Origin: Oncomelania hupensis
Taxonomy: Eukaryota > Mollusca > Gastropoda > Littorinimorpha > Pomatiopsidae
Reading direction: 5' to 3'
NCBI GenBank assembly: GCA_036898135.1
Contig: CM072515.1
Span: 49,911,595 to 49,975,594 of the forward strand
Length of the DNA: 64,000 nt
Shown: piece after piece, positions 1 to 11,175 of the stretch
How positions within the stretch are numbered: the first letter of the stretch is position 1
How the letters are laid out: the number at the start of each line of letters is the position of its first letter
The notes under the pieces: generated by a model
Seen by the model: the letters and a program-made list of their open reading frames with translations, nothing else
Told to the model about the DNA's origin: nothing
Database searches by the model: none
Translations under genes and position numbers: made by a program

Positions 1-1552
1 GTTCGTCCCTCACGCAGGTGGCACTTCCCGGGATGATCCAACAGGGTGCGCTTATCTGGTAATCTTCCACTCCATGGGTGGACACTGGAGTACTCTGCGC
101 TGGACGCTGCTTGTTAGCTCCGAGAGGACGAGTAAATAAGACTAGAAGATGAAGAAGGGATGGGTGGATGGATAGTGGGGGGTCGCTCTGGACGGGGAGC
201 ATGTCTGTTGTCTGTTTCCCCCCCCAAGGCTGCGTTCTCCCACAATATGTTTGTGATAGACCTCAGAGAACATATAGTTATGGGGGAACATAGACTCGGG
301 AGAATATAGACCTGGAGGAATGCAGGCATTTGGGAACATAGACCTTAACTGATTTGAGAGAACAAACAAACAAACACAACAACAACAACAACCACACAAA
401 TCACCCACAACAACTAATAGCTTAATCCTGTCTCTCTATCTGTAACTAGTTCCTTAGATTTTATTTAGACAACCGACTAAAGCAAACAGTATGAATCAAT
501 CATCTGGTGAAGTTAACATGTAAAAACGGAGATCCCAGATTTAATTGTTGATAGTGGGTGTCGATAAAACTCTTTGCTCTATTATGTTAGTAATTTCTAC
601 ACCTAACCACCCGATTCTTGTGTATAATGTCCAGAAACCAGGGCACGTTTCGTGAGTTTAAGAATTCTTTACACCTACTTCATTTCTGCGTATAGCGTTC
701 TAGAACCAAGTTGTTTTATGTTTTTTTTTTTAAATTAGAATACTATTATTAATTCTGGCACCCACTCGATTCTTGTATATAGTGTGTTGTGAAACTAGGA
801 CATAGTATTAGACTTAGTCTACGTTGAGTAATGTCTTGCAACCTATCCGATTTTTGTGGGTTAGGTGTAACACCGAGGGGAGACCACTGCGGGTCCGCCA
901 AGCTGTTAATCCGAGTATGTTTACCTTTTGATTTATGCATGCCTATGAAGGTCACTAGCAAAAGGCTTCTGCATGCTAAGGAGATCATTGCTGGAACCCA
1001 TGCGCGTGAAACGTGAACGGCTTGGACTTATTGTTTGTAGGATAACGCTAAGTACTGGAAACGTAGCTAATATTTATCTTGGATAACCTTCTTGTTAGCT
1101 CGTGTAAGTAACCTTTGTCATCTTAGAGCCAATTTAGACCAAGCAACATGGACTGTCGAAGTATGGGATCAAAGTCTTGTAGTCTGCTGTACACACGTCA
1201 CCATCTAATGATATAAGCAAACAGGGATAGAGATAGATCTTTGAGTCTTGAAAAGTGTGACCGATTTCTTACTTTTTATCTCGAATTTTATTCAATTTGA
1301 GTTGATGATGCACGTTGGTAGAACTTTTGTCTGGCGTACAAAATGCTGTGCGAATTCTTCTTTGTTGATTTGGCTTGACTTGACTTGACTTGATCGAAGC
1401 CTGTGTCTCAGACCAGTGGTAAGAATGGCCAGGGTCTTTTACATAAACTAGCATAACATGGGGAGATAGGAAAAAAGATGTTTGTGTGTGTGTGGATGGG
1501 TGAGGGACCATACAAGTTCATGTGTATTCGGCTTTTTATAATAGAGATCACA
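1..1552. other. Non-coding stretch, no gene seen
   Basis: All reading frames are short and show no recognisable domain. The only structure noted is a loose repeat of the motif GAACATAGAC around 228-350 and a short ACAAC-rich run near 365-400. Confidence 0.6.
228..350. repeat. Degenerate GAACATAGAC minisatellite, locus 1
   Basis: Several copies of a roughly 25-30 bp unit of the form GGGAACATAGACCTGGGAGAA follow one another with changes. Related units occur near 18045-18330 (opposite strand) and 28620-28710, so the unit is dispersed and not confined to one array. Confidence 0.5.
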
Positions 1553-1559
1553 TTGATGA

Positions 1560-1737
<178 letters not shown>

Positions 1738-2729
1738 ATATTGAAGACAATGCTGCTGCTGCTGCTGCTGCTACTGCTTCTGATGATGACGATGATGACG
1801 CTATAGAACTCTCAGTACGTATCAAGGCGACAATGCACTTTTTGTAAAAAAACAAAAAAACTTCATACATTGACAACGCAGTTTAAACCAACAAAGCTAC
1901 AATTCGCAAAAGCTTACTAATAATTAATCAATCTTCATTGATCAAGTCAACATTCTTGAAGTTCCTAGAGATGTTTCTTCTCTCCAAGACCAAAAAAAGT
2001 CGCTCTCCTGCTGATTGTGGGGAGGTCGCTCTCTCCTCTCCCCCCGAGATAGCCGTGATTAGCCCTGTGTATCCAGCATTAACACCTGTTAGCACCTGTA
2101 GAGTCATACCTCTCCAGAGGTTTTGGTCTCTTGCATGGGTGACATTTTTCCTCACCTGTAGTGAAATTCCTCCTGTGTGCGGTAACTTCGGTTCCAAGAT
2201 CAGGATTAAGTCCAAGTAAATACTGACCAACTATAGCAAGTACCCTATACCAAGGTACAAGCAAGACAAAAAGATAAGTAGCTAATAAGAGCATTTGCCC
2301 TCAATTTTACCTAACAAGAGCAAAGTTAATAATCATACAGCGTAGCTGAAGGCAAGCTAGGCCTCCTCCTCCTCTCTCAACGTGGAAGAGGGAATGGGTC
2401 TCGTCTAGCCTCGGCTGCGCTGTGTAGTAGTACCAACTAAGAGTAGGCCGAATGAAGGTTTTGGATTGGAGAGAGGGGGATGGAAGGGGGAGGGCGGGCA
2501 GGAGAGGGAGGGAATATTTGTGTTGGCCACTCAGATAAACCGTAATAGATATGTAACAATGATTACTTGACGGACAGGATTTTGCGATGGAAGATTGAAG
2601 TTTAAGGTCTATACCAACCACTGCCGATACGGCAGACGGAGATAACCCAACATCCCAGGGCATACGGATTTGCGATAATGCGAATCCTTTTAAATTTGAA
2701 TACTAGTAGCCTACAGTTTGCTTCCAACC
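1738..2729. other. Non-coding stretch, nothing recognised
   Basis: No domain, tRNA or repeat boundary was recognised. The frame on the minus strand at 1928-2230 has no family resemblance that I can support. Confidence 0.5.
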
Positions 2730-2741
2730 ACTTACGTACTA

Positions 2742-3304
2742 CATTACATTACATGATTATTGCTTTAGGTCCAGCGGACTCTTCCGAGCCAAATCAGGAC
2801 CGGACAACCCCTGATCCGCATAAAAGATCTGCTGAAACAACCCCAGTGGTAAAACTGAAAGCTCTCCACCAGCCAGCCACTTTACAATTAAGACATCCCA
2901 CTCAGGGGACGCTGAGGCTGTACTCTAATTTATCGAAACCCCGTTTACAAAAACAAAATAGAATACAAACATCATTATAAATTATCAACAAAACACATAC
3001 ATATAAAATGCCTACATTGCTAAATAATAACATCATAGGAAGCCTGTCAGAAAGCGTCCAATATTCCCAAGCTGATCCAACAGACCTCATACACAAATAA
3101 GGAGTCTTGTCCCGGAAGAGTTTTCAAGAAAAAAGGTATGTGACTGGTCTAGCGAAGAAGAAGATAGTCTAGCAGATTGATAGAACAGAGCAGGAATGAG
3201 AAAGAGCAAATGAGAAAGACAGCGACAGTGGGAATTTAAAGCACTAAATTTCCAGAAAGTGGGGATACTATTTATACTGAAACCCCCGGCACCCCAACGG
3301 GGGT
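2742..3304 (-). mobile_element. TATA-retroposon copy 1 (non-autonomous, full length)
   Basis: This is one of four similar ~560-700 bp units in the window. The 12-bp sequence ACTTACGTACTA flanks it at 2730-2741 and 3305-3316, a target-site duplication typical of target-primed retroposition. Read on the minus strand, it starts with a G/C-rich hairpin-like segment, then a TATA box (GTATAAATAG near 3268-3277), and ends at the low-coordinate side in a simple tail of ATGTA units. It has no long ORF. The shared 5' start in several copies argues against a randomly truncated LINE. The TATA box suggests pol II rather than pol III transcription, which is inference. Confidence 0.75.
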
Positions 3305-3316
3305 ACTTACGTACTA

Positions 3317-5195
3317 TTTGGTCTGCACTACACATATCTTCATTTATTAATACTTGTTTTCTTTCATTTTGTCTCAGAAAAAAAAAAACCACCAACACAA
3401 CACTTGGTTGTCCTATCTTCGCTGTGATGGTTATGTCCCTCTGCCCTAATTAATGTCAGTAGTTAGTATAGACGTTAAACCTCTCAATGTCCATTCTTCA
3501 TTGCTGGATACAGAAACTTAGTTTCTGGCATTTGCACATAGTGTTGAATTAATCGAATTTACTACCCGTCCAGGCATCTCAACTGAAATACTGTCTGCCG
3601 TACGCCAGTAAAGAAACACCTGGCTTTCTTCTAGCGTTCAAATTAAATGGAATGACGGTCACTTGAGAATTGAAGACTTGATGGCCTTCATGTGACCCTT
3701 GTCCAGCCTGCGCCCCTGGTTTCTATCAATCTGTTCAACGGCAAAACCAGTGGTGATCAATTTAACGAAGGAAAGTATCTTGGGGGAAATGAAACAAAGC
3801 AAAGGGAACGTCATAGATGCCTTGTACTCTTTTGATCAGAAGGCCCATGAGTAGCTCTTTGACCCGGTAAGCTTACAGTTTACAAACAGCGCGTAAATCA
3901 TTTTATTATTATTATTATTATTTTATTTTGGGGGGAGGTGGGTGGTGGGTGGGATGAATTGTTTATTTATTTATTTATTTATTATTTTATTTATATTAAT
4001 AATTAAAAGCATGACAGCGTGTGGGGGCTTTTAATAGTACACTGCGTAGGCGAGTCTCGGCCAGTCTCAACTACGCAGTGTGCTTTGATAGCAGAGCGTG
4101 AGCCTTCTGTTTGCACTACAGTTATATATAGTCTATGTATTAAAGGCAGCATAGTCGGTGCTGAGACTTATAGGTCTCTAGAGATAACTGAATACAAGGT
4201 CTCTCATGAGAAAAGGCTTCTGCCAGAAGGCGCGACGATGAATGGACGAACTGTGATTCTCTCTCCCTCTTTTTCTCTCTTTCTCTCACTACAAGGGTAA
4301 TGGCGTTCTCTTCACCAAGGTGCTAGCAATCAACGCAACAAGAGATAAGGCGATAAGAGGACAGAGAACAGATGCGACTACCCCTCGACGGAAGGTGGGT
4401 CCATTTAGGGCCATTGGAGACCTAGTTAGGGCCCCAATGCAGATGGTAGGTGCCATTTTAACTGATCTGCAGATCCGTCTGAAGCAGATGACGAGCTGCC
4501 TCTTTGCTGTCGCCTTCGCAATTCGTGTTTCCGTAATTTTTCTGTGAAGGTAGTCTGCTGGGCAGTTTGATGAGGCCACTGGAGTGAGACCCTAGAAAAT
4601 AGGCGGTAATGAGTCTCAGTGGTCATTAATAGTTTACGGGGAGAGGATTTCCCCCTCAAACTGTGCGGTAGAAGAACAACTGTTTTTTCAAGGCCAGCTT
4701 GTAACTGGCCAATTGAAAGATGGTGCTCCTCTTAGCTCTCGCACTGCTTGACCTTCTTTTCTCATTTGAGTCCCCTTCCCCCCCCCCCCCCCCCCCTTCG
4801 CTCCTAACCCCTTCACATCTTCCACACACCCTACAGTAAACCAAAACTGTCTGTTTCCAACAATGGAAATAGTTGACAGCTTTTGACGAAATCCTTGGAG
4901 TATCCCTCCTCTGGGTTAGCGTCTTAAGCGGTTGACACCCGTTGTGGCCAAATCGACTTCATCTTCCGTGACTTCTTCCGCTGATACCCCCGGTTTCCGC
5001 AAAAATTTGAGGAACCCACTTCCGATGAATACAGAGAGCAGACCAAGTTCGTACATCATTCTCTGGGTCCAATACGTGTTGCTGCGCTCTTTTATCGCGT
5101 GTGGTAATACAAAAGCATTTTTTGCAGTAGAAAAGACGAATTGTTTTTTTTTTTTTTTAAATAAGGATAGTAACTTTTACTATGTTACAATAAAT
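3317..5195. other. Non-coding stretch with simple repeats
   Basis: No gene was recognised. It contains (ATT)n and (TTAT)n runs at about 3900-3990, a CT-rich run near 4258-4290, a poly-C run at about 4779-4797 and a poly-T run near 5145-5158. Confidence 0.6.
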
Positions 5196-5199
5196 TGAA

Positions 5200-5247
5200 G
5201 GTGTGTATGTATGTGTATGTGTGTGCGTGTGTGCGTGCGTGCGTGTG

Positions 5248-5282
<35 letters not shown>
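5200..5282. repeat. (TG)n microsatellite
   Basis: Interrupted TG/CG dinucleotide run. The apparent poly-Cys/Val frame across it is not a gene. Confidence 0.9.
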
Positions 5283-5284
<2 letters not shown>

Positions 5285-5324
5285 TTGGCCTTCCCTACTT
5301 GCATTGTTTCGATACTCCCTGTGG

Positions 5325-5420
5325 GTATATCGGGAGGTCTTTTAGTATAAATAGTTCCCCCACTTTCCGAAAGTTTAGTGCTTTAACTTTCCTCTTTTCT
5401 ATCACTCTTTGTATTTCTGC
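5325..5420 (+). mobile_element. Diverged TATA-retroposon 5' end (plus strand)
   Basis: GTATAAATAGT followed by a C run, CACTTTCC and TTTAGTGCTTTAA matches, with changes, the 5' part of the retroposon copies that lie on the minus strand elsewhere in the window. The downstream boundary is not clear. This is an older or different subfamily member in the opposite orientation. Confidence 0.45.
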
Positions 5421-6334
5421 CTTTGCTTTTCTTTTCTGTTGTTTACAGTATTCACTCTTTCAATATGTCATTCACCGGTGTTTGTTTTCCAACAATCCCT
5501 TTTTACTGTTTTTTTTTCAGCATTTTTGTGATATTACGGTTCGCCTGCCTGTCTGTGGTGGCTAGATAGTGAAATTGTACACATCGGGAGGATCTTTGGG
5601 TCTCTAAAGTGTTATTTGCCGATTCGGCTTTTTCATGTATTTATTTTGAGTCTATGAATATTTATCATATAATTTTTTTTACTAATTTTTGTAACCTGGG
5701 TGACATATTAAGCGGTAGGGCTGACGCCCTCAGCATTGCCTAGCTTTATTTACCTTGGGATGAGGTAGGGTGGTCATCGTATCGCGAATGTATATTTGTA
5801 AGCTTAATGTGCGGTTTTGGTGGATCCTATACGTGTTTCTGATCTTGTGAGAGATAGACCCGGTTCTAGTGAGTGGTCTTGCTATAGCCGCTAAGGGTTC
5901 ACCGGTCCCTACAAACAAGACATCCTATTCCTGTTGTTTAGATTCTTCTCACACTCCCCACAGCTGTAAGAACGAAGAAAGAAGGGAGGAACAAAGGAGG
6001 CGTATTACAGAAAAGCTCGACGTGTCTAGTTAGATTCAGGTTCAGTCAGCCTGGTCTTTCTTGAAACCTCTGACGTAAAGGAAGATAGCATTATATCACA
6101 ATCCAGTCGTTTAAAGGGATAACAGATTTCAGATTTAAGCCTTGACACCCGTCTGCGGTCAAAGCGACTTCATCCCCGTCCCAATACCCCCTTGTGCAAG
6201 GAGGGGTATTCATACACGAATACAAAAAGGTGGCGGATCGGTGTAGGCTCAATGGTGCAAGGCGCAGGTTGCAGTAAGTTGGCGTCTGCGACGTCTGTGT
6301 GATCATCCTTCATTTTGGCTTCATCCTCTAGAGA
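5421..6334. other. Non-coding stretch, nothing recognised
   Basis: Only short unassigned reading frames were seen; no tRNA, repeat boundary or domain. Confidence 0.5.
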
Positions 6335-6500
6335 GAGACAAAGAGAAAGACAGAGACAGAGAGAAACACACTCACTCAAAGAAAGACACACACACAAGCA
6401 CACACACACACACTCCCACAAGCACATACACACAGAGGCACACACACAAGCACACACACACAAGCACGCACACACACACATTATACACACACACTCATCA
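6335..6500. repeat. Purine-rich (GA)n then (CA)n microsatellite
   Basis: A GA-rich run is followed by an interrupted CA run. The long frames on both strands here are repeat artefacts. Confidence 0.9.
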
Positions 6501-6592
6501 TGTACCCATCTCCCTTCGGATGAACATGTAGGATGACACAGAAAGATACAGGGTACTAACAATAAATAGCAGGTTGCAAAAACATTCCAAGG

Positions 6593-6784
6593 AAGGGGTC
6601 GGGTAGCTCAGTTGGTAAGAGCGTCTTGCTAGTAACCGAAAGGTCGCTGGTTCGAATCCCGGATTGGTCAACGTGTGATCATATTATTTTCCCCTTTACC
6701 AACAACTGGCCCGCTGGTGTCAGTATAAATCGGTCCAGTAGTCACCTATATGCGAAAGTGTCGTGCGACTATAATCTACAAACT
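6593..6784 (+). mobile_element. tRNA-derived SINE, family 1, copy 1
   Basis: The head resembles a tRNA with an A box (TAGCTCAGTTGGTAAGAG) and a B box (GGTTCGAATCC). The anticodon loop reads CTAGTAA as in tRNA-Thr(AGT), but the anticodon stem is badly paired, so this is not a working tRNA gene. A ~115 bp body ending ATAATCTACAAA follows and is shared with copies at 15314 and 51517. An 11-bp target duplication ACATTCCAAGG lies at 6582-6592 and 6785-6795. Pol III transcription is expected from the boxes. Confidence 0.85.
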
Positions 6785-6795
6785 ACATTCCAAGG

Positions 6796-7491
6796 TGCCC
6801 TGGTTTCGATCAACAGCCCACCCGACTGCGTCCGGAGGTAGCCATAAACATAAACTGGATGAGGATGACCCTCTTTTCACTGGCTCTATTGTAAAAGGAG
6901 ACAGGTTTTCACGGGTACACATTGTTCAGGAAGACAGGTTTTCACTGGTGGACATTCTGCGAAAGTGACAAATTTTCACGGAAGGGTGCACACTGTCGTG
7001 TGATCCTTAGTAGAAAATGTTATAACCATTCTAAGGCACTACAGAGATTAAGCGAAAGATGCTCACTCAACCTTACAATCCAAACTTGAATAAAAATCGG
7101 ATTGTCGCTGTATAACGTTATTACCAGTTGATAGTAGGCATACCCTTGCACAACTCAACCCCTACCCACCGCCAACCGTGTGACGAATAAACAATTATAT
7201 GTATTTTTTAATGGAGCTATGAACAAATCGCTATAATTTATATGTTAAATGAAAACCAATGTGCATCTAAGTGACGTTTGGTGAACATTGAGCATTGGAG
7301 TGTAATGTCCACTCTCGCCATTGGCGATTCGGCAGACGAGGTTGACCATCCCACGAAAGAGAGGGTAAAGGTAAAGGTGTCCCCGTAACATTTTCGGTCG
7401 TTGGGGAGACAGGCGTTTGGGACCTCCCTTTTCTCTAGTCCAGCTTCATGATGACGGCGCCGATGTCCTCTCCCTCGCTCTTTTAACTTCC
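6796..7491. other. Non-coding stretch, nothing recognised
   Basis: A locally repeated phrase (acaggttttcac) occurs two to three times near 6900-6980; otherwise no feature was seen. Confidence 0.5.
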
Positions 7492-7495
7492 CCGG

Positions 7496-7748
7496 TGTGA
7501 CATCGTCAAAGTTCCTAGTATCTTAGCTGGGCTGGGAGCATTCTGATTGGTCGACGCAATACAAAATTCGACGCATGCGCACAGTGCTATCGTAGTCTTA
7601 GTAAGGATTAGGATTAGGGTTAGAGTTAGGGAAAGGGTTAGGGTTACGACGCCTAAGAAAATCGTGGAACAGCAGGCCCGACTTGACCTGGCGCATGCGC
7701 AAAGGCGCCCGGCTAAAGTAAGACACCCGGAACTTTGACGAAGTGACA
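7496..7748 (+). mobile_element. Telomere-repeat MITE, copy 1
   Basis: A 253 bp element with imperfect terminal inverted repeats: the left end reads TGTGACATCGTCAAAGTTCC and the right end is its near complement, ending GAAGTGACA. CCGG flanks both sides (7492-7495, 7749-7752). The interior has degenerate TTAGGG units (about 7610-7650), an inverted CCAAT box (GATTGG) and GCGCATGCGC-like motifs on both flanks. No coding capacity. TGT...ACA ends with a 4-bp target duplication recall the Ginger group of DNA transposons, an assignment from family knowledge only. Confidence 0.8.
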
Positions 7749-7842
7749 CCGGTTGTAAACAGATCCAGGTACCCATTCACAGCTGGGTGGATAGGGGTGT
7801 GTCGGGCGCTCGTTTCACTCTTTTTTGTTAGTCGTTTGGTGG

Positions 7843-7930
7843 ATGCCTACCATGAATGGTCATCCATCCAAGTACTAAACCGTCCCGACGTCGCTTAGCA
7901 TGAAACATCGCTAGCCTGTGCCAAACTACT
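7843..7930 (-). repeat. 5S rRNA-derived repeat, copy 1
   Basis: On the minus strand, the segment around CATCCAAGTACTAAACC and CCCGAC...GCTTAGC corresponds to the internal control region of 5S rRNA (boxes A, intermediate element and C). Both termini and the spacing differ from real 5S RNA, so it is a pseudogene or the head of a 5S-derived (SINE3-type) retroposon. A second, differently diverged copy lies at 31955-32060. Confidence 0.6.
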
Positions 7931-8438
7931 ACACTACAGCGCCACCAAGAAAGAAACGATGTAGTATAGAAACCCTGATTGTACATTTTCAGTGGCCGGA
8001 TTTTCACAGTGAACGGCAACTAAAGGTATATTGCATTATTAAAATCCATGTAGGTCTGCAACTAAAGGTATTTCTGATTAAAACTTAGAGCGTTGATAAA
8101 CCAACAAAAAAACAACACACGCCTTATGCTTAATAAACATTGTTCTCATCATCTTACTTACTGAGCGACACAACAGATTGAAATGCCCGCACAATACCCA
8201 GTGGTCAATGGGTCCATGGCGCGCTTGAGAACAAGTAGAGGAGATGGCAGCTAAGGAGAAAAGATGGACACCCGACTGTTGAGTGGTTGAGTAAGTTTCA
8301 CCGGCCCGGAACTGAGGAAGAGGATTATTTTAATATCTCCGACATAATTATTTTAAAATAAATGGGGTGCCGGGTGTGTGATATTGTTCCTTATTTGTCT
8401 GTTTAGAACCGGGAAAGGTATGCATGGCAGCGAGAGAG
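7931..8438. other. Non-coding stretch, nothing recognised
   Basis: No coding frame, tRNA or repeat boundary was seen between the 5S-like repeat and the second MITE. Confidence 0.5.
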
Positions 8439-8442
8439 CCGG

Positions 8443-8737
8443 TGTGACATCCTCACAGTTCCTAGTATCTTAGCTGGGCTGGGAGCGAATGGGAGCATTC
8501 TGATTGGTCGACGCGTTACAAAATTCGACGCATGCGCACAGTGCTATCATAGTCTTCGTAAGGGTTAGGGTTAGGGTTTGGGTTAGAGTTAAGAGTTTAG
8601 GGTTAGGGTTAGGGTTTGGGTTAGGGTTAGGGTTATGACGCCTAAGAACTTCGTGAAAAAGCCGGCCCGACATGACCTGGCGCATACGCAAATGCGCTCG
8701 GATAAACTAGGAGACCCGGAACTTGAAGGATGTGACA
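8443..8737 (+). mobile_element. Telomere-repeat MITE, copy 2
   Basis: A 295 bp copy with ends TGTGACATCC...GGATGTGACA, flanked by CCGG at 8439-8442 and 8738-8741. The interstitial telomere-like block (about 8560-8637) is longer than in copy 1 and mixes TTAGGG with TTTGGG and TTAGAG variants. It has the same CCAAT and GCGCA-type motifs as copy 1. The two copies lie only 700 bp apart in the same orientation. Confidence 0.82.
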
Positions 8738-8869
8738 CCGGCTCAGCAGCAATGGAGGTCCCAACCCCCCACCCACCCCCCTTCACTCTCTCTCTCTCCC
8801 CTTCCTTCCCCATGACCGAAAAGTTACGGAAACACTTTTACCGTTACATACGTATTCCTATTAGTATGA

Positions 8870-9320
8870 TTACCGAAACCCTTCCGAGACATTTTGAATG
8901 AACTTTCTCCGTTACTGCTAAGCACGTAGGCTTATATATTTAATTTGCACCAAAGAAATTCCAACTGAGTTTTGCACAGCCAGAGAACTATTCGTCAAAC
9001 GGACAAAAACCTGGTTTAACTAAAGTATCACTTCTGCTGTGTAGATCTATACACTGAAACCCTTACAAAACCATTTTGAATAGACTTTTCCAGTAAACGA
9101 TAAGCTCACGTCCGCCAAACCCATAAGTCGGTAGCACTAAGTAAGAAAACGAGTTCGCTTGTATGTAATGCATTTTGAGTGGATGTTTCCAGTAAACGAC
9201 CAGCTTACTTTTAGTTTGCACCGTCCAAAAACCCAAGTCAGTGGTTAGCAAGTATACGAGTTTGCTTGATTTCTGAAACCCTTATAATGCGTTTGGGTCA
9301 CACTCTCCGTGTACAGATAT
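8870..9320. repeat. Degenerate tandem repeat, ~105-180 bp period
   Basis: The phrase CTGAAACCCTTA...TTTTGAAT...TTCCAGTAAACGA recurs in changed form starting near 8873, 9054, 9158 and 9272. The units are diverged and of unequal length. No coding potential. Confidence 0.45.
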
Positions 9321-10340
9321 GATGTTGCATCTCCACCCAACCTCCTCACCCCAACAAGTAGATCGTGATGAAACATAATGTACTTATTAAAACTTGTACC
9401 TCCAGTTTCAGCTGAAGAGCAAAATCATGTCTTAGTAACGTTCCACCACTGTTAAGATCACGGAAAACCTTACACTGCATTTAAAGGGAATTATAAGCAC
9501 TGCTGACCACTGAACCACTAACTCAGTTCAAGTCAGCAAACCTTTATTAACATCAGTACTTTATCAATCAAGCTTAAGGAGCAATCTGTCTTCTTCACTC
9601 CAATCTAATGTCATCTGATATAGTGCATAACTCCATGTCAAAAAAACATCTTTATGGCTCTGGGGGTAACACGTTAAATTGTGTGTTTTTTAAAAAAATA
9701 TTTAGCCCTCTCTTTTGTTCTTCCACATAATAAATAACTGAAAATACTTTGAAATATCGGGATTCAGAAAAAAGCCAAATGTTGATATGTCGGTCGGTGT
9801 GTTTCACGCCATATGTCGAAAACCACTGAACGGATTTTGTCTCAAATTCATAGGAACAGCCTCAGCCGACGTCATATTTGGTCTACAGCAAATAAAAGCT
9901 CAAGGTCGCTGGGCTCCATGTTTTGCTAAATACATTGCACTATATATTTAAAAAAAAAACGGTTGAACCGCTTTTGATGATTTTTGGCCTTTCCAAGCAT
10001 GGCCATTTATCCTGGATTAGTCCGTGAGTCGGCCAATGGGTTGGTTTACTTTTGTTACCTTCTCTCACCAATGACGGAACCGATCTGGCCTAATTTTACT
10101 ATGCGGATACTTTACCCACCACTTAGCGTGTTGTGCCTTTGACCTTTACTCTTTCCCAAAGGTCAAAGTCGATGTGGTCAATTATATTATTAAAACCGTG
10201 TTCTGCTTTATATCAAAACTGGCTGAAGCGACTTTCATTTTTTTCCTTGCAGATAATTCAGATATTGGCCATCATTCTAAACTTGTATTTTGCTTCTTTA
10301 GGATAAAACCGAGTCAAAATATCGTCAGGAAAAGTAAAAA
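9321..10340. other. Non-coding stretch with an old repeat near 9800-10000
   Basis: Two related phrases (CCACTGAACGGATTTTGTC near 9823 and GTTGAACCGCTTTTGATGA near 9962) sit about 140 bp apart and look like remnants of an old repeat. No gene was seen. Confidence 0.4.
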
Positions 10341-10344
10341 GAAA

Positions 10345-10516
10345 GAAAGAAATTTCTTTTATATAGCGCACTTACAAGCTCAGAGAGCTTCTCAAGGCGC
10401 TGGCCCGTAATATCCAGCAATCACAAAATAGTTTGCTGAAGTCAGGATTCTAACACACGTCGCCCAAGACGCACTTACACAAGTCGTGCGCTCTGACCAC
10501 TGAGCTATCCCTGCCG
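10345..10516 (-). mobile_element. tRNA-derived SINE, family 2, copy 1
   Basis: On the minus strand it reads GGGATAGCTCAGTGGTCAGAG (A-box region), then a degraded B box (GTTAGAATCC in place of GGTTCGAATCC), and a body ending in TAAGTGCGCTATATAA followed by a T/C-rich tail. It matches the plus-strand copy at 55117-55290 over nearly its whole length. Decay of the B box suggests an older, silent copy. Confidence 0.8.
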
Positions 10517-10639
10517 CCGTTACGCCTTTTGAAAATGCGGGTTTTCAGATATGCGTCCAAGTACGTGTTTGGATAAAACCTCAACATATTTTAATGTCTT
10601 TTCAACTTGTTTATAGCATCAGTTCAAGTCAATTCAATA

Positions 10640-10870
10640 TCCACTTACCGTAAGAACCACGAGAAGAAGCTGCGGAAGCGACTCATGGCTAGCTTCTTGG
10701 CAGACTCGTCACACCCAATGTACAGTGTAGTCGCTGCTCAGAGTTCGACTCGTGGATCATCAGAGAGGAGTCACAGGTCAAGGACTAACCATCTTTGTCC
10801 CGTTTGCCATCAAACTGCACAATGACCACTTGCGAACCCAGAATCTGTGTTTGATGTAACTGCATGACTT
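10640..10870 (+). pseudogene. LINE ORF2 C-terminal fragment
   Basis: The plus strand reads, with frame changes, a DSSHPMYS phrase, an RSRT phrase and then FVPFAIKLHNDHL, an arrangement like the extreme C-terminus of LINE reverse-transcriptase proteins downstream of the thumb. There is no catalytic RT region, so this is a 5'-truncated decayed insertion. Family assignment is by general resemblance only; an L2- or CR1-like element is plausible. Confidence 0.45.
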
Positions 10871-10936
10871 GTGAAAGAATTCGTTAAACTGACCTCTGGA
10901 TTGAACAGGATACGTGGCATCGTTCATTATTAAGTC

Positions 10937-10964
10937 GTCGTCGTCGTCGTGGTCATCATCATTG

Positions 10965-11012
<48 letters not shown>

Positions 11013-11074
11013 CCATCATCATCATCACTCGTCATCATCATTATCTCTCGTCGTCGTCATCATACGCATTCTCG

Positions 11075-11163
<89 letters not shown>

Positions 11164-11175
11164 GTCGTCGTCGTT
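10937..11175. repeat. (ATC)n/(TCG)n trinucleotide microsatellite
   Basis: Two long ATC blocks separated by TCG-rich interruptions. Poly-Asp, poly-His and poly-Ser frames on both strands arise from it. Confidence 0.95.

Noticed and set aside
1928..2230. Possible small protein on the minus strand
   Set aside because: No family resemblance that I can support; the opposite strand is open over the same span.
2902..3096. 64-codon frame recurring at 13223-13411 and 56515-56874
   Set aside because: It recurs only because the retroposon recurs; the frame differs in length between copies and has no domain.
6600..6673. Possible functional tRNA-Thr (CTAGTAA loop)
   Set aside because: The anticodon stem is mispaired and the same head is followed by a shared body and target duplications in three copies, so it is a SINE head.
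7843..7930. Possible functional 5S rRNA gene
   Set aside because: Only the internal promoter region is recognisable; the termini do not match.
8560..8640. Chromosome end (telomere)
   Set aside because: The TTAGGG-like block is short, degenerate and enclosed by terminal inverted repeats of a MITE found four times.
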